DNA of 64,000 nt, taken from contig NZ_DATMGA010000011.1 in NCBI RefSeq assembly GCF_035555955.1, positions 62,001 to 126,000 of the forward strand. The letters are read 5' to 3'. Positions 26,682 through 34,385 of the stretch are shown in pieces. Numbering within the stretch: the first letter of the stretch is position 1; every line of letters starts with the position of its first letter. This stretch comes from Eoetvoesia sp035555955 (lineage in GTDB: Bacteria; Pseudomonadota; Gammaproteobacteria; Burkholderiales; Burkholderiaceae_B). The notes under the pieces were generated by a model. It saw nothing but the letters and a program-made list of their open reading frames with translations. It was not told the DNA's origin and searched no databases. The position numbers were made by a program, and so were the translations under genes.

Positions 26682-27551
26682 TTATGCTCCGGCCGTTGCG
26701 GTTTCGGGCTCGGAGTACGTGCCGTAGGCGATCTTGTTGTCGCGCAGCCAGCGCCGGTAGACCGACGACATGGCGTCGGCCCGCACCGGAACTTCGTGGC
26801 GCGTTTCCAGCGGCATGCGCTTGGGAACCTGGTTGATGAGGATCATCAGGTCCTGGCCGAAGACGGTCTGCTGGAACTTTCGCAATTCTTCGTCGCTGTT
26901 GACGTCGTCGAGGTAGATCATGACGGTATGCGCGACGCACCATTCCTCGGACAGCGGCTGCACGAAGAGGCCGATCACGTCCTGCCTGTCGGGGGCCGGC
27001 ACGCAGGTCTTGTAGAGCAGGGTGACGTATGGCCGGGCGACCCGGTAGATGTAGCTGACGTCGATGGGCTTGTCGGCGATGGCCGAGGCGCGGGGCTGCA
27101 CGAAGCGGCAGTTGCGGGCGTAGATTTCGTTGGTCTGCGGATCGATGTCGACGTCGTAGGGCAGGACTTCGGTATACGGTTCGCTGCCCAGGTAGCCGTC
27201 GTGCACATAGGGAAAATGGCCCATGTCCAGGAAGTTCTCGACCGCGCGCAGGCCGGACACGTGCAGGCGGATGGAGCCGGCGCCGAGCACGCGGCGGTCC
27301 GGCTCGTCGAATTCGGGAATGGCGAAGAAATCCAGCGGATCCTGGCTCAGGCACACCCATACCGTGGCGTAGCGTTCCTTGATGGCACAGGGCCCGTCGC
27401 CCTGCACGCGGCGGGCGTGATAGCCTTGCGTGTCGCGCGAGTAGACGATGGGAACGCCCAGAACGGTGGTTTGATACGACTGGTTTGCCGCCATGTCGGC
27501 GACGATCATGACGGGATGCCAGTCGCGCCACAGCAGTTCGTCTTTTTGCAT
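26682..27551 (-). CDS. Rieske-less mononuclear iron oxygenase subunit (NdmC-like)
   Basis: 289-residue relative of VanA/phthalate-type ring oxygenase alpha subunits. The N-terminus WHPVMIVADMAANQSY resembles a normal subunit, but the Rieske region is shortened to about 35 residues (30-65) and has neither CxH nor CxxH. The catalytic domain is intact: D109-x2-H112-x4-H117 (FLDMGHFPYVH) and a probable third ligand Asp in FGQDLMILINQ. Such a protein needs a Rieske cluster in trans, and the next gene encodes one fused to a reductase. NdmC, the 7-methylxanthine N-demethylase subunit, shows the same loss. Start at MQKDELLW; the substrate is inferred only by analogy. Confidence 0.85.
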   Translation of the reverse strand: MQKDELLWRDWHPVMIVADMAANQSYQTTVLGVPIVYSRDTQGYHARRVQGDGPCAIKERYATVWVCLSQDPLDFFAIPEFDEPDRRVLGAGSIRLHVSGLRAVENFLDMGHFPYVHDGYLGSEPYTEVLPYDVDIDPQTNEIYARNCRFVQPRASAIADKPIDVSYIYRVARPYVTLLYKTCVPAPDRQDVIGLFVQPLSEEWCVAHTVMIYLDDVNSDEELRKFQQTVFGQDLMILINQVPKRMPLETRHEVPVRADAMSSVYRRWLRDNKIAYGTYSEPETATAGA

Positions 27552-27562
27552 GATGAGCCTTC

Positions 27563-27587
27563 GATTCGGGTGCTGGATTACGAATCC
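27563..27587. promoter_or_regulatory. Inverted-repeat candidate operator upstream of NdmC-like gene
   Basis: GATTCG-n12-CGAATC (27563-27586), overlapping a tighter GGATT-acg-AATCC (27575-27587), lies 12-36 bp upstream of the oxygenase start in a short promoter region bounded by the leuA terminator. This would suit a repressor or activator site, but arms are short and no regulator gene is adjacent. Confidence 0.25.
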
Positions 27588-27624
27588 AAGTGTACTAAAA
27601 GGCGCGCCGGGCCGTGGGCGCCAT

Positions 27625-27660
27625 GCAAACAAAACGGGCGAACCGTGAGGTTCGCCCGAT
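27625..27660 (-). terminator. Rho-independent terminator of leuA
   Basis: Perfect 10-bp stem (CGGGCGAACC / GGTTCGCCCG, 27635-27658) with a GTGA tetraloop. On the minus strand it is followed by TTTTGTTT. It lies 22 bp past the leuA stop and insulates the downstream NdmCDE-like operon. Confidence 0.85.
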
Positions 27661-27680
27661 GTGTGCCGCGTCTGCCGCGC

Positions 27681-29381
27681 TCAGGCCGCCATGGCCTCGG
27701 CGGCCTTGTTGATGAAGTGCCGGTTGACCGCGCTGAGTATGGCCAGGAACGACGACGTGACGATGTCGGCATGCACGCCCACGCCGAAGCCGGAGCTGGA
27801 GTCGCCGACGCGCAGTTCCACATAGCTTGCCGCGCGAGTGTCGGTGCCGGTGCCGATGGCGTGCTCGTGGTAGTCCATGATGCGCACGCCAAGGTTCAGG
27901 GCGTCGACGAATGCCGCAATGGCGCCGTCGCCCTGGCCCTTGAGATGGCGAACCGCGCCGTCGTGCTCGAGTTCGACGTCGATGGCGAACTGGCGGCCTG
28001 TTTGGGCCTTGGGATCGCCGGTGATGCGGTGGCGCACCAGCTTCCAGGGTTTTTCGAGGTCGAGGTACTCTTTGTTGAACAGGTCGTAGACGTCGCCGGC
28101 GGTGACTTCGCGGCCGGTTTCATCGGTGACGCGCTGGATGGCGCGGCTGAATTCGATTTGCAGGCGGCGCGGCAGGACCAGGCCGTGTTCCTGTTCGAGC
28201 AGGTACGACACGCCGCCCTTGCCCGACTGGCTGTTGACGCGGATGACCGCGTCGTAGCTGCGGCCCAGGTCGGCCGGGTCGATGGGCAGGTAGGGCACTT
28301 CCCAGAGGGTGTCGGGCTGTTGCTGGGCAAAGCCTTTCTTGATGGCGTCCTGGTGCGAGCCCGAGAAGGCGGTGAAGACCAGGTCGCCCGCATACGGATG
28401 ACGCGGGTGCACCGGCAACTGGGTGCAGTATTCGACGCAGCGGCGGACTTCGTCGATGTCGGAGAAGTCCAGGCCCGGGTGGATGCCCTGGGTGTACAGA
28501 TTGAGCGCCAAGGTGACCAGGTCGACGTTGCCGGTGCGCTCGCCGTGGCCGAACAGGCAGCCCTCGATGCGGTCGGCGCCGGCCATGACGGCCAGTTCGG
28601 CCGCCGCCACGGCGGTGCCGCGGTCGTTGTGCGGGTGGACGCTAAGCACGATGCAGTCGCGGTGTTCGAGACGGTTGTTGATCCATTCGATCTGGTCCGC
28701 GTACATATTGGGCGTGGTGGCCTCGATGGTGGCGGGCAGGTTGAAGATGATCTTGGACTCGACCGTGGGCTGCCAAGCCTGGGTGACGGCGTTGCATACC
28801 TGCAGGGCGAATTCGGGCTCGGTCGTGCTGAAGACTTCGGGCGAGTACTCGTAGCGCCAGTAGGTTTCGGGGTGTTCGCCGGTGTACTTCTTGATGAGCC
28901 GGGTGCCGTTTACCGCCAGATCCCTGACTTCGTCCTTGCTCATGTTGAAGACGATCTTGCGGAAGGCAGGCGCGCAGGCGTTGTACATGTGCACAATGGC
29001 CTTTTTGGCGCCGGCGGCCGCTTCAACGGTGCGGTGGATGAGGTCGTCGCGGGACTGGGTGAGGACGATGATGGTGACGTCGTCGGGAATGAGGTTTTCG
29101 TCGACCAGCTTGCGCACGAAGTCGAAATCGGTTTGCGATGCCGAGGGGAAGCCGACTTCGATTTCCTTGAAGCCGATTTTGACGAGCTGCTGGAACATGC
29201 GCAGCTTGCGCTCGACGCTCATGGGTTCGATCAGCGCCTGGTTGCCGTCGCGCAGGTCGGTGCTCATCCAGATGGGCGGATGGGTAATCCGCTTGCTGGG
29301 CCATGTGCGCTCGGCGAAGTCGCGCGCGAACGGCACAAATGGGCGATATTTGTCGGATGGATTGGAGAGCATTTGGTGCAC
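27681..29381 (-). CDS. leuA: 2-Isopropylmalate synthase
   Basis: First committed enzyme of leucine biosynthesis, condensing acetyl-CoA with 2-oxoisovalerate. The 566-residue length fits the longer (LeuA type 2) form. The catalytic TIM barrel has WMSTDLRDGNQALIEPM near residues 43-59, the metal-ligand segment HPHNDRGTA, and GCLFGHGERTGNVDL. A C-terminal regulatory domain (about 430-560) for leucine feedback ends with SSGFGVGVHADIVTSSFLA. It is monocistronic, closed by a strong terminator. No leucine-rich leader peptide is apparent upstream. Confidence 0.95.
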   Translation of the reverse strand: MHQMLSNPSDKYRPFVPFARDFAERTWPSKRITHPPIWMSTDLRDGNQALIEPMSVERKLRMFQQLVKIGFKEIEVGFPSASQTDFDFVRKLVDENLIPDDVTIIVLTQSRDDLIHRTVEAAAGAKKAIVHMYNACAPAFRKIVFNMSKDEVRDLAVNGTRLIKKYTGEHPETYWRYEYSPEVFSTTEPEFALQVCNAVTQAWQPTVESKIIFNLPATIEATTPNMYADQIEWINNRLEHRDCIVLSVHPHNDRGTAVAAAELAVMAGADRIEGCLFGHGERTGNVDLVTLALNLYTQGIHPGLDFSDIDEVRRCVEYCTQLPVHPRHPYAGDLVFTAFSGSHQDAIKKGFAQQQPDTLWEVPYLPIDPADLGRSYDAVIRVNSQSGKGGVSYLLEQEHGLVLPRRLQIEFSRAIQRVTDETGREVTAGDVYDLFNKEYLDLEKPWKLVRHRITGDPKAQTGRQFAIDVELEHDGAVRHLKGQGDGAIAAFVDALNLGVRIMDYHEHAIGTGTDTRAASYVELRVGDSSSGFGVGVHADIVTSSFLAILSAVNRHFINKAAEAMAA

Positions 29382-29700
29382 CTATTTGACTGAGTCTGTA
29401 CGTTATTTTATTACCGAAGAGCCTGGGGTGAAACCCGGATCACGGGCTAGGGGCCCACGGCAATACAGAGGAAAACAAGGTGGCGGATACAGGCTGCCGA
29501 ACTGCCACGGAGCGCTAGGCTCGGCAACCGATCGGTAGTAGCAGCGACAGCGCCAGGGGAAGGCGCGCAAGAAGAAGGGTACCCGCAGCCGAACCAGCCG
29601 CGTGGCGGCTGGAGGCGTTTGCAAAGGAATGGTGCGCGGGATTCATGATTGATAGTCAAACACATTCTGGCCCGTTTGGCAAGGGCGGGCCGGCGCCGGA
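29382..29700. other. Intergenic region upstream of leuA
   Basis: 319 bp between the leuA start and the stop of a membrane-protein gene, both on the minus strand, so it holds the leuA promoter. It contains an 8-bp hairpin (CCAGCCGC / GCGGCTGG) near 29595-29615. I see no convincing coding sequence, leader peptide or RNA gene. Confidence 0.4.
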
Positions 29701-30237
29701 TCAAGGGGTTTCGCTGTCGAGAAGCGCGGCATGCCTGGCCGAAAGCTGGATTTTGCCGAAACGCCCCGCGCGTAGTTCGCGGTGGGCGCGTTGCAAATCG
29801 CCAACGGTCATGGGGTCGCGCCTGTCTTGCCAGGCCCAGTTCAGTACCTCGCGGGCGGGCGCCGACAAATGTTTCAGGAGCTCGGCCAGGGTTTCGGCGC
29901 TGACCAGCCTGGCTTGCGACCAACGCCGGGTGCTTTGGATAAAACCGTACAGAAAATAGGCAATAATCAGGGTACACAGCGCCACCACCCCCCACCAGAA
30001 AAACGGGTTGTAGTGTTTCAGGAACTCGACGATCTGCGCGCCCAGCGCATGCAGGCCGGTGTAGTCCAGGCCCCGGCCGAAGGCAATGAGGCGGTTCAGG
30101 AGGTCGTACCAAATCAGGGCGACGGCCGCGACCACGACGGTGCAGAGTATTTTTTGCGCCGCAGTGAGCTTTAATAGCGTGTTGCGCAGTACGGCGTCGT
30201 CCTGGCGGGTGGGCTGGTGTTGTGTGATCGAATTCAT
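29701..30237 (-). CDS. Conserved two-helix membrane protein
   Basis: 178-residue protein not assigned to a characterised family. It has two transmembrane helices, about residues 27-48 (AQKILCTVVVAAVALIWYDLL) and 79-98 (FFWWGVVALCTLIIAYFLYGF), and a C-terminal cytoplasmic domain rich in charged helices (SAETLAELLKHLSAPAREVL). It is divergent from rpoN; the start codons are so close that the two promoters must overlap each other's coding ends. The coding potential, normal start and membrane topology support a real gene; the function is unknown. Confidence 0.7.
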   Translation of the reverse strand: MNSITQHQPTRQDDAVLRNTLLKLTAAQKILCTVVVAAVALIWYDLLNRLIAFGRGLDYTGLHALGAQIVEFLKHYNPFFWWGVVALCTLIIAYFLYGFIQSTRRWSQARLVSAETLAELLKHLSAPAREVLNWAWQDRRDPMTVGDLQRAHRELRAGRFGKIQLSARHAALLDSETP

Positions 30238-30253
30238 GCCGGTTATTTTACCT

Positions 30254-31810
30254 ATGCTATCGCGTCAATCTTTAGAGCTTCGCCAAAGCCAGCAATTGGC
30301 ACTGACACCGCAACTGCAGCAGTCGATTCGATTCCTGCAGATTTCGGCGCAGGATCTCGAAGCCGAGCTGGCGCAGGCGCTGGAGGACAACCCCCTGCTG
30401 GAGCTCGATGAAGAGTATGACACCGAAGCGATGCCGGCGGTATCGGAAACTGTGCCTATCGAGCACGGCGATTCGCCCGTGCCGGGCGGCGCCAGCCAGG
30501 GTCAGGGCGATGACGACTACGCGCCGTTCGAGTCCAGCGCGCCCGATTCATTGGCGCAGCATTTGCTGAAGCAGTTGCAACTGACGCATGCCTCGCGGCG
30601 CGACCGGGCGCTGCTTGCCGTGTTGATCGACGACCTCGATGAAAACGGCTATCTGGTGACGCCGTTGCAGGAAATTCTTGGCGACCTGCCGGACGAGCTG
30701 GATGTGGATATCGATGAGCTGCGGGCCGCACTGCGTCTGCTTCAGTCGTTCGATCCGCCGGGGGTTGGCGCGTCGTCGCTAAGCGAATGCCTGTTGCTGC
30801 AGCTGGAGCAAAACAAGGGGGCGGCCGATCCCGAAGTGCTGGGGCTTGCACGCAAGCTGGTTCACAAGCATCTGGACTTGCTGGCCGGAGGCAATCTCAA
30901 CCGCCTGCGCGAGGCCCTGTCGTGCACCGAAGAACAACTGCGCGCGGCCCGCATGCTGCTGCTTGGCCTGGATCCCAAGCCGGGCCGGGCGTGGGCGGGT
31001 TCGCAGGCCGACTACGTCAACCCGGAAATCATCGTGCGCAAGGTGGCGGGCCACTGGCAGGCGCGGCTGAACGGCAATGTCGTGCCTCGCGTGCGCGTCA
31101 ATGCCCTGTATGAAAAACTGCTGCGCGAAAGCCGTCCGGCGCGCGGAACCGACGCCGGCGCGGCCGCGCAGGGCCGGGCGCGTAATGCCTGCAGCGTGCG
31201 CCATGCGGGGGAAGGCGACGACGGCGGCGTTGCCGCCGAGGCCGGCGAATCGGCCGGGGTTGTGGACTCCGATGGTGTCGCTGGCGCCGCGGCGCCCGAG
31301 GCAAGGCCCGGCCCCGATCTGCACAGCCAGTTGCAATCGGCCCATGGCCTGGTGAAAAGCGTGGCTCAGCGGTTCGAGACCATATTGCGTGTCGCCCAGG
31401 TGGTGGTCGAACGCCAGCAAGCGTTTTTCGAGCAGGGGCCCCAGGCCATGCGTCCGCTGTTGCTGAGGGATATTGCGCTGGAGCTGGAAATGCACGAGTC
31501 CACGGTATCGCGCGCGACGCGGCAAAAGTATATGCAGACCCCCTGGGGGGTGTTCGAGCTCAAGTTCTTTTTCGGCGCGGCCCTGGATACCGACAGTGGC
31601 GATGCCACGTCGGCGACGGCGGTGCGCAGCCTGATCCAGAAGCTGGTTGCGCAGGAGAAGCCCGAGAAGCCGCTGTCGGACAGCCAGCTTATGGCCCGGC
31701 TGGCCGAGCAAGGGGTGGTGATCGCCCGGCGCACGGTGGCCAAGTACCGCGAAGCGGCGGGCATCGAAACCGCCGCTCTGCGCAAGGCGCGGGCGCAGCT
31801 CAAGCGCTGA
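30254..31810 (+). CDS. rpoN: RNA polymerase sigma-54 factor
   Basis: Sigma-54 directs transcription from -24/-12 promoters with enhancer-binding activators. The 518-residue protein has the Gln/Leu-rich region I (LELRQSQQLALTPQLQQSIRFLQ), an acidic region II, the core-binding domain (DRALLAVLIDDLDENGYL), the HTH region (MHESTVSRATRQKYMQTPWGVFELKFFF) and the C-terminal RpoN box ARRTVAKYRE. About 60 low-complexity Ala/Gly/Arg-rich residues (about 293-355) interrupt the usual junction before LQSAHGLVKSVAQRFETIL, making it longer than most homologues. An in-frame ATG at 30236 could add six residues. It is not next to lptB or hpf as in many proteobacteria. Confidence 0.93.
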   Translation: MLSRQSLELRQSQQLALTPQLQQSIRFLQISAQDLEAELAQALEDNPLLELDEEYDTEAMPAVSETVPIEHGDSPVPGGASQGQGDDDYAPFESSAPDSLAQHLLKQLQLTHASRRDRALLAVLIDDLDENGYLVTPLQEILGDLPDELDVDIDELRAALRLLQSFDPPGVGASSLSECLLLQLEQNKGAADPEVLGLARKLVHKHLDLLAGGNLNRLREALSCTEEQLRAARMLLLGLDPKPGRAWAGSQADYVNPEIIVRKVAGHWQARLNGNVVPRVRVNALYEKLLRESRPARGTDAGAAAQGRARNACSVRHAGEGDDGGVAAEAGESAGVVDSDGVAGAAAPEARPGPDLHSQLQSAHGLVKSVAQRFETILRVAQVVVERQQAFFEQGPQAMRPLLLRDIALELEMHESTVSRATRQKYMQTPWGVFELKFFFGAALDTDSGDATSATAVRSLIQKLVAQEKPEKPLSDSQLMARLAEQGVVIARRTVAKYREAAGIETAALRKARAQLKR

Positions 31811-32040
31811 AGGTCGCAGTTTCCCGGGGCTTTCCGCCAAGTAGCGCAGCCGGCTTCCTCCAGTTGCGCCACTGGTATGCGGCTTGGGCGGACGCGCCCA
31901 GATCCGGCGTATGGCCGCCTCAGTTGCCAAGGCCGGCCATGATCCTAGGGTCTTCCCTTGGTCTTGCCGGAAAAACGTGCGATTTTGGCCGCAGATACAA
32001 AATAAATCTTTTGGGCGATTGCTTTTTTATGACGATCAGA

Positions 32041-32055
32041 TGATAATTGTTCTCA
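32041..32055 (+). promoter_or_regulatory. Fur-like box overlapping bfd start
   Basis: TGATAAT-T-GTTCTCA fits the 7-1-7 Fur pattern (12 of 14) and its last base is the first base of the bfd ATG. Iron-limited induction of Bfd is known in other proteobacteria and would fit this site. Confidence 0.55.
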
Positions 32056-32321
32056 TGTTCATTTGTATCTGCAACGCTATCACCGAGCGCCAGGTTCAAT
32101 CCGCAGTCGCGGACGGTGCGCTCACGATGTCCGACCTTCAAGGGCAGCTTGGGGTCGCGACCTGCTGCGGGCATTGCGCCGAAACGGCGGCCGAGTACCT
32201 GCCGGGCGGCCGTTATGCCGGCCATATCCCCGCGCCCGAACTCGGCGCCCTGGTCGTCGAGGCGGCCAACGATGCTTCCGTCTCGGTCGTCATGATCGAG
32301 GAAATCGCGCGGCGCGCCTGA
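32055..32321 (+). CDS. bfd: Bacterioferritin-associated ferredoxin
   Basis: Bfd docks on bacterioferritin and passes electrons to its haem so that stored iron is released. The 88-residue protein begins MFICICNAITERQVQSAV and has the four [2Fe-2S] ligands in the C-x-C (residues 4, 6) and CCGHC pattern. It is slightly longer than the 64-73 residue classical form, with a C-terminal tail after the fold. A Fur-like box overlaps the start codon. bfr follows 560 bp downstream on the same strand. Confidence 0.9.
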   Translation: MFICICNAITERQVQSAVADGALTMSDLQGQLGVATCCGHCAETAAEYLPGGRYAGHIPAPELGALVVEAANDASVSVVMIEEIARRA

Positions 32322-32881
32322 ATGGCGCCCAACAAACCCTTATAGCCTGGCTATCTCCACGGCTGGCGCCTTGCCTGGCAAGTCCATGCCTCTCTACATA
32401 CCTGAACTAACCAAACAGCCGCTAGCGCGGTGTTCGAGTGCGTCCTCGCGCGCGTTTCCGGCTACTTGTCGTAACTGGTTACAATAAATCCGGCGCCGGT
32501 TTCAATGAAAATTCCGTGCGTCGCCAAGCCGATCAGGCCGTCGGTTTGCCTTGAAATTCCGGCAATTTCCTTCTTCCTCCGACTGTTCCGGCTCCAGTTT
32601 ACGGCTTTTGCCAAGTAGCCGTTTCAATAAACAGTTTCATTCCCATTTGTGCCTTGTCACGCATTGCTTTGTTCCATACCGGGAATCGGGCGCTCTGCCT
32701 CGATGTTTTTTGCCGAATAGCCGTGTTAGCCTATTGGTCACGGGAAGGCGCCCAGGGGGAATTTCAAGCTGGTTTCGCAGCGCCTGCCCGGCATTGAAGC
32801 GCCCGGCCCACTGCAGGCCGCCTTTGATGCAGCGGTTTCTGTCGGCGCCTTGCCGGCTTTACAAGACTTGGGAGCATGGCC
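32322..32881. other. Long intergenic region between bfd and bfr
   Basis: 560 bp without a credible gene. It has lower GC than its surroundings and imperfect repeats: TTTTGCCAAGTAGCCGTTTC near 32607 and TTTTTTGCCGAATAGCCGTGTT near 32705, and two related GAAATTCCG-type stretches near 32505 and 32555. It must contain the bfr promoter. It is possibly a decayed sequence or holds a small RNA, but nothing specific is supported. Confidence 0.35.
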
Positions 32882-33352
32882 ATGAAAGGCGATAAAAAAG
32901 TAATTCAATTCCTTAACGCGCAGCTCAAGAACGAGTTGACGGCGATCAACCAATACTTCCTGCACGCGCGCATGCTTAATCATTGGGGGTTCAACAAGCT
33001 TGGCAAGCACGAGTACGATGAATCCATCGGCGAAATGAAGCACGCCGACCGTCTGATCCAGCGCATTTTCATGCTGGACGGCCTGCCCAACCTTCAGGAC
33101 CTGCACAAGCTGTTCATCGGCGAGTCGGTGCCCGAAATCCTGGCCTGTGACCTCAAGCTCGAAAGCGGCGCCCAAAGCACGGTCAAGGAAGGCATGGCGT
33201 ACTGCGAGTCGGTGCGCGACTATGTATCGCGCGACCTGTTCCAGGACATTCTGGACGACACCGAAGAGCATATCGATTGGCTGGAAACCAATATCGAGCT
33301 CGTCGAAAAAGTGGGTCTGCAAAACTATCTGCAAACCCAGATGGACGAATAG
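32882..33352 (+). CDS. bfr: Bacterioferritin
   Basis: 24-mer haem-containing iron-storage protein. The 156-residue chain keeps the ferroxidase ligands (E18, E51, H54 and later Glu/His in DDTEEHIDWLE) and the haem-ligand M52 in GEMKHAD, so it is a haem-binding Bfr. Start MKGDKKVIQFLN at 32882, with GGGAG 8 bp upstream; an in-frame ATG at 32876 is too close to that site. It partners with bfd upstream. A hairpin follows the gene. Confidence 0.95.
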   Translation: MKGDKKVIQFLNAQLKNELTAINQYFLHARMLNHWGFNKLGKHEYDESIGEMKHADRLIQRIFMLDGLPNLQDLHKLFIGESVPEILACDLKLESGAQSTVKEGMAYCESVRDYVSRDLFQDILDDTEEHIDWLETNIELVEKVGLQNYLQTQMDE

Positions 33353-33431
33353 TCGGGGTAATTCCGGGCGGGCCACGCAGGCCCATGTATTTGCCTTGCG
33401 CCAGGCGCGGGCTTCCCGCCGCAAAAACATT

Positions 33432-33463
33432 CAAGCCCTGGCCGGTGCTCCGGTCAGGGCTTG
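33432..33463 (+). terminator. Hairpin terminator after bfr
   Basis: CAAGCCCTG-g-CCGG / CCGG-t-CAGGGCTTG, a 13-pair stem with one mismatch and a TGCT loop, 80 bp past bfr. It is followed by TTGTTG rather than a pure T-run, so termination strength is uncertain. Confidence 0.5.
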
Positions 33464-33554
33464 TTGCATATGTATCAGGTCCGTAGGCTTGCCGACGCGC
33501 CGCCTGGCGCGCTCAGGCGTTGCCGCCTAGCTTGCGCGGCCTGGCGGGGCGGCA

Positions 33555-34202
33555 CTAGAAGCTTTTGGAGGGGCAGTCCTTGATGGTGCCCCAGGCCTGG
33601 TGGGGTGTGCAGTATTTGTTGCGCGCCGCCCAGGCGCAACTGGGCCGGTCGAAGAAGCTTTCGGCGCTGCAGGCCTGGAGATCCTGGCGCAGGCTGGCCT
33701 GCCAGGCGGTCGACTCGGGCGCGGTCGATGGATTGGGCGGGGGCGGGGGCGGCTCGGGTGCGTCGATGGGCTGCAGCGGGGGCTTGGCGCCGCCGCTTTG
33801 CGCCCCCATGAGGTTGCCGACATCGCCGATGCCGACCAGATGCCGGCTATCGTTGTTCTTGGCGATTTGCTGGGCCTCGACCATGGTGATGGGTGTGGTG
33901 GATACCGCGACGACCTGGTTGGCCTTGGTTTCGTCCAGCGATTTGGCGGGGATTTCCCAGGCGACCTCGGCGGGAGCCTGGGGAACGCCGAGGCCGCCGC
34001 TGGTCAGGGGCTGGGGAGGCTGGGCGACGACGGCCTTGCCGTTGGCATCCAGAAGAGGAACGGACGAGACTTCGACGCGGTCGGGCAGGGGCTTGGCAAG
34101 CGCGGGGCCGTGGGCCACCAGCCAGTTGCCCAGGCGCAAGCCGCCCCAGGCGGATGCCGCCACGGCAACGATGAGTAGTGCAAAAAGGGAACGCCAGGAC
34201 AT
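33555..34202 (-). CDS. Exported hypothetical protein
   Basis: 215-residue protein of unrecognised family. The N-terminus (MSWRSLFALLIVAVAASAWGG) is a signal peptide or membrane anchor. The middle is Pro-rich (EPPPPPPNPS, about residues 148-157), and the C-terminal 55 residues contain four cysteines in LQACSAESFFDRPSCAW and KYCTPHQAWGTIKDC, suggesting two disulfides in the periplasm. The gene is isolated between convergent bfr and prfC. It looks like a lineage-conserved envelope protein; no function can be assigned. Confidence 0.65.
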   Translation of the reverse strand: MSWRSLFALLIVAVAASAWGGLRLGNWLVAHGPALAKPLPDRVEVSSVPLLDANGKAVVAQPPQPLTSGGLGVPQAPAEVAWEIPAKSLDETKANQVVAVSTTPITMVEAQQIAKNNDSRHLVGIGDVGNLMGAQSGGAKPPLQPIDAPEPPPPPPNPSTAPESTAWQASLRQDLQACSAESFFDRPSCAWAARNKYCTPHQAWGTIKDCPSKSF

Positions 34203-34385
34203 TCGTAGCCTTAATATTCAGAGTGTCCGTTAGTATAAAGCCTTGAATTCTGCCAAGGCGTGTAAGCATTTGTTAGAACGTAAGCGGGCGATACCGTGCG
34301 GGCCTGAGCTGTCCGTGGCGGCCTTGCGCGGCAAGGTCATGCCGCATTCGCGGGCGCGCCATCCGGCGGCACGCCGGCGATCCGT

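Noticed and set aside
29403..29624. Possible leuA leader peptide
   Set aside because: 73 codons with no run of leucines and no attenuator hairpin pair recognised.
32551..32895. 114-codon plus-strand frame upstream of bfr
   Set aside because: No ribosome-binding site, composition unlike neighbours, and it runs out of frame into bfr.
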